DNA of 64,000 nucleotides, from the NCBI RefSeq assembly GCF_000499845.2, contig NC_023750.2, positions 1,163,590-1,227,589 on the forward strand, in the 5' to 3' direction. The notes under the pieces are model-generated. The model saw only the letters and a list, made by a program, of their open reading frames with translations. It had not been told where the DNA came from and did no database searches. The position numbers were made by a program, and so were the translations under genes. Below, in pieces: positions 48,816 to 59,947 of the stretch. Source of the DNA: Phaseolus vulgaris. Its lineage: Eukaryota; Streptophyta; Magnoliopsida; Fabales; Fabaceae. Position 1 is the stretch's first letter, and every line of letters begins with the position of its first letter.

Positions 48816-50751
48816 CCTTGTCTTCTTTGAGAATGGTTGTCGTAGTTATGAGCACTTCCAGTTCTTGTACTAGGGCGGATTCCCACTCAAATCTTTCCCG
48901 TCTCCACCTTAACTGCCAACACCAACCCGACTCTTCCCACACCCCTACCTCTCCCACCTTGTGCCCCTAATTTAAAGACAACGAGAATAATCTGGGGAAC
49001 AAAGTTTTGAGATTACCATTACCAATCCACACATCCTCCCAGAACCTAATTTTATCTCCACATCCTAACTTCCATCCAATTTCTTTATGAAACCACCCTT
49101 CACCTTCACCCTCCCTACATACTTTGTTTAAGTCTCTCCACCACCATGATTGAAGTTTGACCGGAGTCTGCACTTCCGAGCCATACTTCGAATCTAGTAA
49201 TTCCTTCCATCTCCCTTTCTCTTCCGAAATGTATCTCCACCTCCATTTAGCCAGAAGAGCTGCATTAAACTTTCGAATCTCTCTCACACCCAGACCACCC
49301 TCCTCTCTATTTTTGCACACAACTTCCCACCTTACCCAAGAGATAGACGTCTTCTCCTTCCCCCAACCCCAAAGAAACCTCCTTTGGATTCTGGTGATAC
49401 TCTTGCAGATCGACGCCGGTGCTTTATACATAGATAAGTAGTAGAGCGGGACAGAGGAGAGAACCGATTTGATTAAGCACACCCTCCCTGCCATGGATAG
49501 GAATCTGCCCTTCCACACATTGAGTCGGTCTTTTAACTTGTTTAGCACAGGCTCCCAAAACTTGCTTGTCCTGGGATTCCCTCCTACTTCAAGGCCCAAA
49601 TACTTGAAAGGTATCCCCATTTGAGCACAGTTGAGGGTCTTAGCATAGCAATCTAAGATGTTTCTTTGGACATTGATGTCTGCTAGTTTTGACTTGTGAA
49701 AATTTATCTTCAGACCTGAAGCTAACTCAAAACCCCTGAGTATTGCCTTCAACGTCACCACATTAGAGTAGGAATCCTCACAGAAGAACATGGTGTCATC
49801 TGCGAACTGCAAGATACTCAGCTCAACCTTCTTCCTCCCAATCTTAAGGCCTAATAGTAGATTCGCCTTAGTAGCTTGTCTCACAAGACCTGTCAAGCCT
49901 TCTACTACCAATATGAACAAGAAGGGGGCAAGAGGATCGCCCTGCCTCAGCCCTCTGGAAGGTTTAAATTCCTCCGTCGGGCTCCCGTTTACAAGCACTG
50001 AAACGGTGGAACTTTCCATGCAACCTCTAACCCAGCTAATCCATTTATTTTGAAACCCCAACCTTTGGAGCATGTCATAGAGAAATTCCCATCTTACCGA
50101 ATCATACGCTTTCTCAAAATCCACCTTCAGACACAAGCCACTCCCCCCACCCCTCCTTATATCCTCTACTACTTCATTGGCCATTAGCACACTGTCTAGA
50201 ATCCCTCTGTTCTTAACAAAAGCTGATTGGCTATCATCAACTATTGAGGAGATGACGATCCTGATTCTGCCAGCCAACACCTTAGAGATGATTTTGTACA
50301 TAGCCCCTACTAACGAAATAGGTCGATATTGCTCCAATTTGATAGGGTCCCTAATCTTCGGGACTAAAGCAATGAAGGATGCGTTGCATCCCGTCGGTAG
50401 GGCACCTGTAGCATGGAAAAGATTCATAATTGCCATTACCTCCTCTTTTACAAAGTCCCAACTTTCCTTAATGAAGTTGAAGTTAAAACCGTCAGGTCCT
50501 GGGCTCTTAGAACCTTCACATTGCCACACAACATCCCTTACTTCTTCCTCAGAGAACACTTTTAGAAGGCTCATGCTGTCTTCCCAAGGATTTTCCCAAG
50601 ACCTAAGGATTTTCTCCATCCCAGGTACCATAGGTAATGACATATTTGATAATGATATGCTTGATCTAGGAGTGTCTAACAATGATATGGCCCTATCCAG
50701 TTTCACCTCCTTATCTCTTGGGCCTTGAAAATTATTAGTGTTTTGATACAA
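48816..50751 (-). pseudogene. LINE (L1-type non-LTR retrotransposon) reverse-transcriptase remnant
   Basis: A 594-codon minus-strand frame (50751 down to 48967) carries the LINE reverse-transcriptase motifs in order: KSPGPDGFNFNFIK (about 82-95), YRPISLVGAMYKIISKVLA (142-160), LKVDFEKAYDSV (208-219), GLRQGDPLAPFLF (267-279) and the catalytic LQFADD (314-319). The thumb and connection region follows. A TAG at 48967-48969 breaks the frame. The same frame continues past it with GHKVGEVGVWEESGW and WRRERFEWES down to about 48816, so the break is a single nonsense change. The N-terminal endonuclease is missing, which is typical of 5' truncation, and so is a complete 3' end. The first ~45 residues before ILRSWENPWEDS are not recognisable LINE sequence. 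GC content is much higher than the surroundings, consistent with a fairly young insertion. Confidence 0.9.
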
Positions 50752-51660
50752 TTGGCCAACAAAAGCATTGCCAACCTTGCAAGACTAATAGAAGATGTGT
50801 TGGTGCACTGGCCAACAACTTGGGTAGACCTTTCTTGAAAATGGCACGCACTAAGATTGACGTTCATGCTAGCATACTGACCATGGAGTTTGGGGATCGT
50901 CTAGCGAAATTCAACATACTAAACAATGCAAAATAGCTTCAAAATACTTTTGTTTTCTACACTCACATAATCATTTGTTTGGTAGATGACATTTTCTTGA
51001 TTTCTTAAAGGGTTTTGATTTTTCTGAATTATAAAAAAAAATCATACTTTTACTTGTAATTCATATACTAGATCGTCTATCTGTCAAATATGTGTTGAGA
51101 TAGACAAATATGTATTGTCTGATGATATAGCTTATAATGTAGATGTTGGTAGTACTACACCAGTATTGTTTACCATATGATAGTAAACAAACACAACTTT
51201 ATCAGTTGTTCAAAAATCTAACCCAATTGAGTTCAGGTTACTGGATTTTTTGAACCACCACCATCCATTGTTCAACCAACACTGAGGGAGTTGGAATCAC
51301 TCTTAACAACTAATTTTGGTACTAAAAACACTTGTGATTTAAGTTGTGATTCTTCTATTTGTGAGACATGTGTTGAGATAAATCAATTTCTAACTATTGA
51401 TTATGAAAACAGTGATACATGATCTTATTTTGATATACCTACAGAGTCAATAGAAAAAGAATCTACTTAATCACAAATGACTCTAAATTGGTTTCTATTA
51501 TGGAGCTAATGTCACTAGAGGAAGAGAAAACACTACCAATCAATCATGTAGATGATAGAAGTGAAGAAGAGGAAGATAATGGTTTTCCCTCCTTGAAGTT
51601 TTTTAGACGATCTTTAACACAATCACCACCACTTTCTAGGTAAAGCACATATCACTCATC
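50752..51660 (+). mobile_element. Ty3/gypsy retrotransposon fragment (end of protease and following linker)
   Basis: A short open segment at 50820-50936 reads LGRPFLKMARTKIDVHA followed by LTMEFGDRLAKFNI, the conserved stretch just after the aspartic protease in plant gypsy polyproteins. Beyond about 51240, fragments such as PPPSIVQPTLRELESLL and an acidic EEEEDNG-type stretch fit the protease-RT linker, but stops and frameshifts are frequent. Neither LTR nor reverse transcriptase of this element was found. It starts immediately beside the antisense LINE, so the LINE may have inserted into it. Confidence 0.65.
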
Positions 51661-53460
51661 TCATCGTCTACACCAGCTAGACCGTTTATCGTAGTTGGAA
51701 TGTCTACCCCACTACAACTCAACCTTCCACCCAACATACATCCCCTCCACCTTAGCAAAACTACCTCGCCCAAACCTTATTATGTACATATATGCAATCA
51801 TCAAGACCATTAGAAAGTCGCCTTTACCATCTCTTGAAGAGATAAATGTTGTAAAAATCCACGAATAATATGCTATCCAAAAAGACTTGCCAACTAATTT
51901 CTTTTATCATAGTAAAATTGTAAAAAATTAATTATGTATGATAAGATAAAATTTAGAATATTTATAATTCTTAAAATATAATTAAATTAACAATCACATT
52001 ATATTAAATATGTTAAAAAGAGACTTTACCATTTCCATTTTTTTAGAAAGTAGAAAAAAAAATTAGAATCAAATTTATTTAGAGAAAAATAATTGTAACA
52101 TCCTAATATTTTAAAAGTATTTTTTAATTAATATAGAAATTTAAATATTTTTTTTATAATAATTATGAAACAAATGATATGTAAATATATTATTACGGAA
52201 ACCTATATAAAATATTAATCCTAAGTGAATGATATATTGATTTACGTAATTTGAATGTATTTTTTCCCTTACTCATTATACATTTTTTAAGGAGGTTGTT
52301 TTTTTTCTTTTTGTTACATCTAAAACTTATCTTTATTTATTATAAAGGTTTTCAAACATTAGCTATCACACTATTCCATTCCATTTCGTATATGTGTTCT
52401 GTTGTCTCACTTTTCCATATATATTGTTATTTACAGGAAATAAGGGTAATTAAATAATAATAATATAAAATAGTATAATAATACATTATTAATAAGAAGA
52501 AGAAGAAAATAATAATAATAATACTAAAAATAAGAAAAATAAGAAAATTGGAAATAATAATAATTTAATAAATTTGAATCAAATTAAATCTTTCGGTAAG
52601 TTTAAATTTTCAATCCAAATTGCATCTTGTACCCGTTCGAATTATCATTAAATTCTTTTAAAAATAAATAAAGATTTTGATTGCTCTTTGTCTATGGAGA
52701 AAAGAGAGATGAAAAAGAAAATCAGAAAGAGGAATGAAAGGGAGAAAGAGAAGTAAAAGAGAGATGAAATTTGAAAGCAAAACGTGGAAAATAATGTAGA
52801 AGGAGACCCTTTTTCTTTCTTTCAGTGGCGTGATTTATTTTCACTTTCTCTCAACTGGAATATTCCAAAATCAAAATCATCCCCATCAAACAACAAGTAA
52901 AGGGACAAAAACAATATGACGAAGGAAAAACAACAAACACAAATAAATTTCATAATAATAACATTAATAATTATTATTGTTCTACTCATATAAGTATTTT
53001 GGTATGATCCTTAGTCATACTTAGAAATTTTAGAATTAGATTAGTTTCTTGATATTGAGATAGTGTTTAAATCTCGAATACGTTAGAAAATAACATCGTT
53101 AGAGTTAATCATCGCATCTAAGATATTGTCTGTTTTAAAATTTGAAGTTTCGTCACGATTTTGTCTTTAAAAGATACTTAAATGGACTAACAGAGAAAAA
53201 TATATTTAAAATGTCATTGACATGGACTCCTAAACGATGCGAGACTAGACTATTAGGTGTACATAATCACAAATACCATAATTTTTGTTTAAAATTCTAA
53301 ATAATTTGATTGTTCTCTACTACTACGTAATTAATTATATTTTCTTTTAATAATAATAATAAGATATTTAAATAAAAAAAATCATGTGTTTCATTATTAT
53401 GTTGTAACTTAGGGTTTACTATTAACACATATACTTATTGCATTTTTTTAGTTAGTGTGG
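51661..53460. other. AT-rich spacer, no gene seen
   Basis: No supported coding sequence. A run of AAT/AAG trinucleotides occupies about 52455-52560, and purine-rich GAAAGAGAGA DNA lies at 52690-52780. Confidence 0.45.
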
Positions 53461-53725
53461 TGTTGGAGATCCCACATCGACTAAAGATGATGACAATTCA
53501 TTGTATATAAGTTGGTGCAAACCTCCCCTCATGAGTCGGTTTTATGAGGTTAAGTTAGACTTAAAGTCCACTCCGTAATATGCTATCAGAACCATTTAAA
53601 GTCTATCCTAGCGAGTGTTTGTTGGGTTTATCAGGCCACTCGCTATCGGATCGTTATCGGGACAATCTCATGAACTGATTTTATGGGGTTGAGTTAGGTT
53701 TAAAGTCCGTTGACATCGTAATATA
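53461..53725 (+). mobile_element. Second TRIM copy, with truncated right repeat
   Basis: The left terminal repeat (53461-53579) starts TGTTGGAGATCCCACATCGA and shares GGTGCAAACCTC and CGGTTTTATG blocks with the TRIM at 20558. A mutated primer-binding site, TGCTATCAGAAC, follows at about 53580-53591, then the same internal sequence (GTTTATCAGGCCACTCGCTATCGGATCGTTAT region). The right repeat keeps only its last part (about 53666-53725), because its start and the purine tract are deleted. Confidence 0.8.
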
Positions 53726-55789
53726 TGGATACTACTAAGATCTTAAAAGAATAATAACACACTATTTTCATAGAATAAAGTTTAGAGAGAAATGAATGTA
53801 CCTAAAAAAGAAGTTGCATTGGAAGTTTGGTGAGAAATGGAGGAAAATGAGAAAAGAAAAAGGTTATTTTGGTAAGAAGGGCATTGGATAAGATTGCGAT
53901 GTATAAGCACTAAGGTGGTCCTAATGTCCTATGATATAGTCGTCGTGCATGCCTACGATGGTGTGGTCTGCTCATATATACTGTTTTTATGATTATTTGT
54001 GTGCTCGTGCACTTCCTCACCAGACACAAATATGGTCCCAAAAAAGAAAGACAACTCAGATCTTCATTTCGATCCTCCTCTTATAAATTCCAAATCAAAA
54101 TCAAAATTATATTATATTCATCCAAACAAAACATTCTTCATCTTTTCTTTTGATCATTCATACATTCAATTTCCTTGCATAGTACAATTCTACATTTCCC
54201 TCTCTATAGATTCCTCAACTGCTCCAACCTGTCATAAGGGGACCTCATCTTTACATCACTTTCCTTACCCTGCTACAAAAATTATATCTTAATTTATGCT
54301 TTTCATTTTTATAATATTTTATCACCATTTTCTTAAGAATCTTGAAAACGATGATTATCTTGATTTGTGTTTTATTTACTGTTATAACTCATGTTCATTT
54401 GATGCTTTATAATAGGTGAAATATTTGTCTTAACTACTGTGAAAAAAATCAGATTTAGGATCTTCTTATTTTTTATGTGATGATAAGTTTGCTAACTTAG
54501 ATTTTATTCATAGAAAATATTTTCATTGGTATAATAAGCTTATATCTAATCTTTACTTAGAGTTTTTTTTATTAATAGGTATTATATATGTATCGTTTTT
54601 GTTAATATATAAGTTTTGGTATAGTTTCTCACGTCTATATTTTTTATTTTCTTTTCTTTTTCTTATAATAATACTTTTTAATGCGAAAACATATAATTGT
54701 TGTTATTGAGATGTTAAATGATACCATGATAGCTTTTATAAAAAAAAAAATTATAATCTAAAACTTGGTGACACTACATTCAGTAGATGTTTGAATGATA
54801 GGTAAAATTGTATGAATTCACAGTGTAGAAAAATGGAAAAAGAAAAGAGATAAAAACAAAAAATGATAGAACAAAAGGCACAATCCCCAATCCCCATCAC
54901 CTTTAGTAAAAACAACAACCTCTCATTGTTTATTTTCTGTAAATAGTGACAAGTTCTGACCCCATAGAACTCCCCACTCCACACCTAAAGTTAAAGCATC
55001 CATCTTTATTTAAAAAAAAAAATAAAAGTTAAAGTAGCAACCCAAACAAAACCTAAAGGAACCACGTCAGAGACAATACTAATAATATTCATAGTAACTG
55101 ATAACGAGATCTTATTATAACACCAATTACATGACTTACTTTATAGATTAAGAAATGTAATTTGTGAGTCTATATTGATATTAAATAATTTACACTTAAT
55201 TTTAAATATTTTTTTTTTCTTATATTCACTCAGTTAAAGGATTGTCTTCTCAAATAATTGTTAAAAGTTTTGATTTTCCGTCTCGATCGAAGATGAAGTA
55301 TTTATTAAAGGGTACTCTGATTTTTAAATTAAAATTCGGTATATAGTGGTTGGAGTATTAATTGTTATTAAATATGATATTAATATTATTTTTAAAAATG
55401 TATTTATAGAGATAATTGGATACATGTGCATGTGGGTCGATATTTAGTAAATCTTATGATTAAGCGAAGTTTAATACATATCTGTTATGCTTGATTGATT
55501 ATGTTAAAATAATCTATGTGTCTTCAATATCTAAACGTTTCATCTTATGTCAATACTTCTAAACTATATAATTGCGGTAATTTGGTGACATATCTTGACT
55601 TTTCTTCAATCATTTATGTACACTTAATTAACTTGTAATTTTTTTTATTTTATATTTAATTATTGTATAAAATAGTACCAACTATTTTAATGAGTAGAAT
55701 AAAAAAATATTTTGAAGATTGTGTTACTTGAAATTACTTAAAAAAATTAAATTTTTATAAATAACTTTGAAATGTCATAAAAAGAATAA
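53726..55789. other. Spacer, no gene confirmed; one less AT-rich patch
   Basis: A patch of more balanced composition at about 53880-54290 holds a 97-codon frame without recognisable domains. It could be part of an unannotated transcript, but this is not supported as a gene. The rest is AT-rich. Confidence 0.4.
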
Positions 55790-56178
55790 TTTTATTATTT
55801 ATATCAGGACAAAGAAATGAAAAATAAACCATTGTTAATATAATTTTAAAATAACTATCTTAGAATTCAACAAATTTATCGAATATTATTGTAAGATAAC
55901 AATATAAAAACTTAGCACGAATAATTTTCTCTTATGAATATGTTAAGAATGACTTTTATGGTAATTATAATAAAATTAATACTTTTATTATTTATATCAG
56001 GACAAAGAAATAAAAAATAAACCATTGTTAATATAATTTTAAAATAACTATCTTAGAATTCAACAAATTTATCGAATATTATTGTAAGATAACAATATAA
56101 AAACTTAGCACGAATAATTTTCTCTTATGAATATGTTAAGAATGACTTTTATGGTAATTATAATAAAATTAATACTTT
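55790..56178. repeat. Recent 193-bp tandem duplication
   Basis: Two adjacent copies, about 55790-55982 and 55983-56175, each starting at TTTTATTATTTATATCAGGA. One substitution was noticed by eye (AAAGAAATG versus AAAGAAATA). The sequence is AT-rich and non-coding. Confidence 0.9.
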
Positions 56179-56924
56179 TATTCGTGAAAAATGATAAAAA
56201 TTAAATACATTATTTTGATTAATTCTTTAATCAAATTTAGACTTTTATGTCATTAATTTATATAATAAATAATTCTATTAAATATTAAAATACTATAAAG
56301 AAAAACTCTAATTGTATGTAAAAATATAACATAAACATTACCACATGCATCTATTTGTCATTACAATTTTTATACATTAAATTGTTTTTTGAGTCATCTA
56401 TGTTACTTTAATCTATATATTGTTTCCTTAATAAACAGATTTTAAAATCCTAATTCTTTTTAATTAACAATTATTATTCCACATTAGCTTTTAAATTATA
56501 CACTTATTACACTTCAATGCAAGGAGAAATTCCAAATTCTCGGTAACCGACCCTACACTTTCCTTTACGTAGTTGCTTCCAAATACTTCATCACACATTC
56601 CATATAAAAATTTAAATATTAAATTTGGTTCTCCAAAAAATAATACAATCACATAGGTTATAATTAAGCTTGCTATATAAATGAACCATTAAAAAAATAT
56701 TTATTTATACATAAATTGAATTGTAATACGTATAAAAAAAATATAATATTGAATATCCACACATCTAAGTTAGATTTCGCTTGAGGTCGATTTAGACCAT
56801 ATCACACTTAAGCAGGTTAAATATTAAATAGTGCATTTTTAATTACAGATTAAATTTTTAATCAGACCCAATAATAGAGGGTTCATAATATTTATATAAA
56901 TATTGTAAACATTTTTGTTCTCGA
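56179..56924. other. AT-rich spacer
   Basis: No gene is seen. The end, around 56865-56890 (CCCAATAATAGAGGGTTCAT), resembles a word at 63358-63376, so it may already belong to the dispersed repeat cluster that follows. Confidence 0.4.
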
Positions 56925-57358
56925 ACGAATGTTGGGTCCTAGAGAACGATTGCTCTTCCATTCTCTTTGGTCGGTCGTTATCACTGTTAACTTCCTGCTT
57001 CATCTTCCTCCTCTTGGTCATCTGGTTTCATAGGTTGGGACGATACCTGCAGAAGCACTATAACGCTCAAGTCAGTTAGGATGTAGGAACTCGAGTGTCA
57101 GAGTACTTTAGATAATGATGTACCTGGTTCTTGGAATTTGCGTTATTTATATTACCTTAATGGGTCTTCGTTGACGGGTCGGATTCGTGTTTAAGGTTGT
57201 GTGTAAATAGCCTTTAATTGTGGATTAACCTTGCTAACTTTGTCAACCCATGGCTCGTCGTCATGGGTCGGTCGGTCACGTGTTGTCAAGTGACCTTTTC
57301 ATTGTGGTTAATTGGTTGAATGGTCGAGTTTCTGACAGACTCACTAAGTCAATCGGTC
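56925..57358 (+). repeat. ACCTGCAGAAGG dispersed repeat, plus copy 1
   Basis: Aligns by eye along about 430 bp with 62720-63175. Shared words include GAGAACGATTG, ATACCTGCAGAAG, CTCAAGTCAGTTAGG, GTCAGAGTACT-type words, ATTTATATTACxTTAATGG, GTCAACCCATGGCT, GTCGGTCGGTCACGTGT and TGATTGGTTGAATG-like sequence. Non-coding. Confidence 0.75.
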
Positions 57359-57408
57359 GTCCTAGTACAACTCTCAAAGGATAGTCCTAGTACAACTCTC
57401 AAAGGATT
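57359..57408. repeat. 25-bp tandem duplication at the repeat junction
   Basis: GTCCTAGTACAACTCTCAAA plus GGATA is present twice head to tail, exactly at the junction between the plus copy on the left and the minus copy on the right. Confidence 0.85.
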
Positions 57409-57620
57409 ATGTATGTTATCTTCTAGTACTAAACACTAAATGTCAAGTGTCGAAATTTGACTTGAGCATAGGAATACCTTTTACAGATACCATTTTAATC
57501 CAAAATTGACTAAAACTGAAAGTTGAAGAGGGAGAGTGGTAGAAGATCAATTGAAAAAAAAGAGTGAGATGCAGGCCGATAAAAAAATTTCAGTTTTCTT
57601 CCCGTCCCCCCAATCCCTTT
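57409..57620 (-). repeat. ACCTGCAGAAGG dispersed repeat, minus partner
   Basis: Carries GACTTGAGCATAGGAATACC and TACAGATACCAT words matching the minus copies at 22541-22880 and 63350-63610. It forms an inverted neighbour to 56925-57358. Confidence 0.55.
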
Positions 57621-57997
57621 CAAGAACATAATTAATATCTAATTTTATATGAAAGTTTAAAAAATTTATTGAAATGAAAATTTGAATAGATTAATATTCT
57701 ATATTATTATTTTATTTTAAAGATTGGTCCACATAGTATAAACCTTAATTTTGTGTCACGCCACGGCACTTTTGTTTTCTCGCTGTCCCTGGGAACCAAA
57801 CAGTGCCACCAACCTTCACAACCTTTCACTGTCATCACATCACTCTCTCTCTCTCTCTCTCTCTTCCTTTCTCTGTCATCACTCCACACAGACAAATCAC
57901 ACTCCTCACTCATTCTTCTTCTTCTTCTTCACTTTCTCTTTCACTTCATTCTTCATAACATGACCAAACCTCAAACATCTTTTCCTTACTTCCGGTT
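57621..57997 (+). promoter_or_regulatory. Upstream region and CT-rich leader of the OCTOPUS-like gene
   Basis: AT-rich to about 57740, then pyrimidine-rich. A CT microsatellite (57841-57866) and CTT runs (57916-57932) lie within 160 bp of the ATG. CT-rich tracts are common in plant core promoters and 5' leaders. The transcription start is not defined. Confidence 0.5.
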
Positions 57998-59947
57998 ATG
58001 AATCCCCCCCAACCGCCGCAGCCCCACCGTCCCTCCACCTCCTGCCCCCGCCACCCCGACGAAGCCTTCACCGGCTTCTGTCCCTCATGCCTCTGCGAAC
58101 GCCTCGCTCTCCTCGACCCCAACAACAACAACACCCCAGCCACTGCCCGAAAACCCCCTTCCACCGCCGCCGCCGCTCTTAAAGCCCTCTTCCGCCCACC
58201 TGCCCTCCCCGAGCTCCGCCGCACCAAGTCCTTCTCCGCCTCCAAAAACGAACCTTTCTCCACCTCCTTCGAACCCCAGCGCAAATCCTGCGACGTCCGC
58301 GTCCGCAGCACCCTCTCCAACCTCTTCCACCAAGACCTGAACCCCCAAAACGACAACCCCCCACAACGAAACGACATTCACCCACGTGTTCTCGACCACC
58401 CCGAAGATAAACGAGAAGCCCAGGAAGAAGAAGAAGAAGAGAAAGACGAGATCAGGGTTGTGGAGGAGCCCAAGCCCAATGTGAACGAAATAGTTGAAGT
58501 CATTGAAGAAGCTGAAGTTGAAGTTGAAGAGATAGAGGAAGAGAAAGAAGAGGAAGAAGAGCTTGTTGCTATCGTTGAAGAAGAAGAGGAGGAGCTGAAG
58601 ACAATGAAGGACCACATCGACCTTGACTCGTCACAAGCCAAGCAGCAAAAAGCGCGTGACTTCAAGGACCTCGCCGGAAGCTTCTTCTCCGCGGCGTCGG
58701 TTTTCAGCAAGAAGTTGCAGAAGTGGCGGCAGAAGCAGAAAGCGAAGAAGCGGAGGAACGGCGCTCTTCCGGTGGAGAAGCCGATCGGGCGCCAGTTCCG
58801 CGACACGCAGTCGGAGATCGCCGACTACGGCTTCGGGCGGCGGTCTTGCGACACCGATCCGCGGTTCTCCCTCGACGCTGGGCGGTTCTCGCTCGACGCC
58901 GGGCAGTTCTCGCTTGACGCGGGGAGGATGTCGTTCGACGACCCTCGGTACTCGCTGGAGGAGCCGCGGGCGTCGTGGGACGGATACTTGCTCGGCCGGA
59001 GCAACTTTCCGAGGATGCCGACGATGCTCTCGGTGGTGGAAGACGCGCCGATAGCACCGGTGCAGCATGTGGTGAGGACCGATACACAGATTCCGGTGGA
59101 GGAGCCGGTGAATGAGGACGAGGGTGTTCCTGGTGGGAATACACAGACTAGGGAGTATTACTCTGATTCCGGTTCCAGGAGGAGAAAGAGTCTTGATAGG
59201 TCTAGTTCGGTTAGGAAGAGTGTTAGTTTGGAGGTGGATGAGCTGAGTAACAATGGAAGTGGTGCTGTGAATGGGAATGGGAATTTGAATGTGAATGTGA
59301 ATGTGAATGCTAAGGTGGCTCCTTCTGGGGTGGATTATGTGCAGGGTGTGAAAATGGGGTTTAATGAAAGGGATTTCGGGTCGAATTCAATGCGGGAAGA
59401 TTGCTGTTCTGAGAAGATGTTTGATGTGGGGGTGATTGGGAATGGAGATGGGAAGGGAGGGAAGAAGGGGCGGCGATGGCGGTGGAGCATATGGGGGTTT
59501 ATTCACCGGCGGGGTGGGAACAAGGATGAGGATGAGGATAGGTATAGCAGGGTGAATGGGGTGGAGAGGTCTTATTCGGAGACGTGGGGTGGTGATGGCA
59601 GAGGTGGTGGTGGTGGTTTTAATGGGAGGATGTTGAGAAGCAATAGTAGTGTGAGTTGGAGGAATGGTCAAGGGGTTGGAAATGGTGGTGGTGGGGTGTT
59701 TGGGGGTTTCAGGAGGAATGGTGTGCAGGGTAATGGGAATGGGAATGGGAATGGGAATGGGAAGAAGGGGAAAGAGGAGTTTGTGTTGGAAAGGAATAGG
59801 AGTGCAAGGTATTCTCCCAACAACATTGACAATGGTCTCTTGAGGTTTTACTTGACCCCCATGAGGGGAAGCAGAAGAAATGGGTCTGTGAAAAGTCGAT
59901 CAAATCAAACACATTCTATTGCAAGAAGTGTGCTTGGATTGTATTGA
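57998..59947 (+). CDS. OPS: OCTOPUS / OCTOPUS-like protein (DUF740 family)
   Basis: Intronless frame of 649 residues. The N-terminus has the family's Cys/His cluster, SCPRHPDEAFTGFCPSCLCERL (residues 15-36), then KALFRPPALPELRRTKSFS and RKSCDVRVRSTLSNLF. Next come an acidic Glu-rich stretch (about 140-205), MKDHIDLDSS, KKLQKWRQKQKAKKRR, repeated RFSLDAG units with DDPRYSLEEPRASWDG (about 289-330), RRWRWSIWGFIHRR (about 489-503), and a C-terminus FYLTPMRGSRRNGSVKSRS ending in SVLGLY. These blocks define DUF740. In Arabidopsis, OCTOPUS (At3g09070) is a membrane-associated protein polarised to the shootward side of provascular cells that promotes phloem differentiation. There is no hydrophobic span, so peripheral membrane association is expected. 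Poly-N/V (59278-59312) and GN repeats (59727-59762) mark variable segments. Synteny with DEX1 favours OPS rather than an OPS-like paralogue. Confidence 0.88.
   Translation: MNPPQPPQPHRPSTSCPRHPDEAFTGFCPSCLCERLALLDPNNNNTPATARKPPSTAAAALKALFRPPALPELRRTKSFSASKNEPFSTSFEPQRKSCDVRVRSTLSNLFHQDLNPQNDNPPQRNDIHPRVLDHPEDKREAQEEEEEEKDEIRVVEEPKPNVNEIVEVIEEAEVEVEEIEEEKEEEEELVAIVEEEEEELKTMKDHIDLDSSQAKQQKARDFKDLAGSFFSAASVFSKKLQKWRQKQKAKKRRNGALPVEKPIGRQFRDTQSEIADYGFGRRSCDTDPRFSLDAGRFSLDAGQFSLDAGRMSFDDPRYSLEEPRASWDGYLLGRSNFPRMPTMLSVVEDAPIAPVQHVVRTDTQIPVEEPVNEDEGVPGGNTQTREYYSDSGSRRRKSLDRSSSVRKSVSLEVDELSNNGSGAVNGNGNLNVNVNVNAKVAPSGVDYVQGVKMGFNERDFGSNSMREDCCSEKMFDVGVIGNGDGKGGKKGRRWRWSIWGFIHRRGGNKDEDEDRYSRVNGVERSYSETWGGDGRGGGGGFNGRMLRSNSSVSWRNGQGVGNGGGGVFGGFRRNGVQGNGNGNGNGNGKKGKEEFVLERNRSARYSPNNIDNGLLRFYLTPMRGSRRNGSVKSRSNQTHSIARSVLGLY

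Noticed and set aside
50177..50728. 183-codon plus-strand frame
   Set aside because: It is the reverse strand of the LINE reverse transcriptase, which has clear motifs in the minus direction.
53999..54292. 97-codon frame in a less AT-rich patch
   Set aside because: No domain and no splice support. It is mentioned only as a possible transcript, not called as a gene.
58085..59144. Several 140-180 codon frames overlapping the OCTOPUS-like gene on both strands
   Set aside because: GC-rich coding DNA leaves alternate frames open. Only the plus-strand 57998-59947 frame has family motifs.
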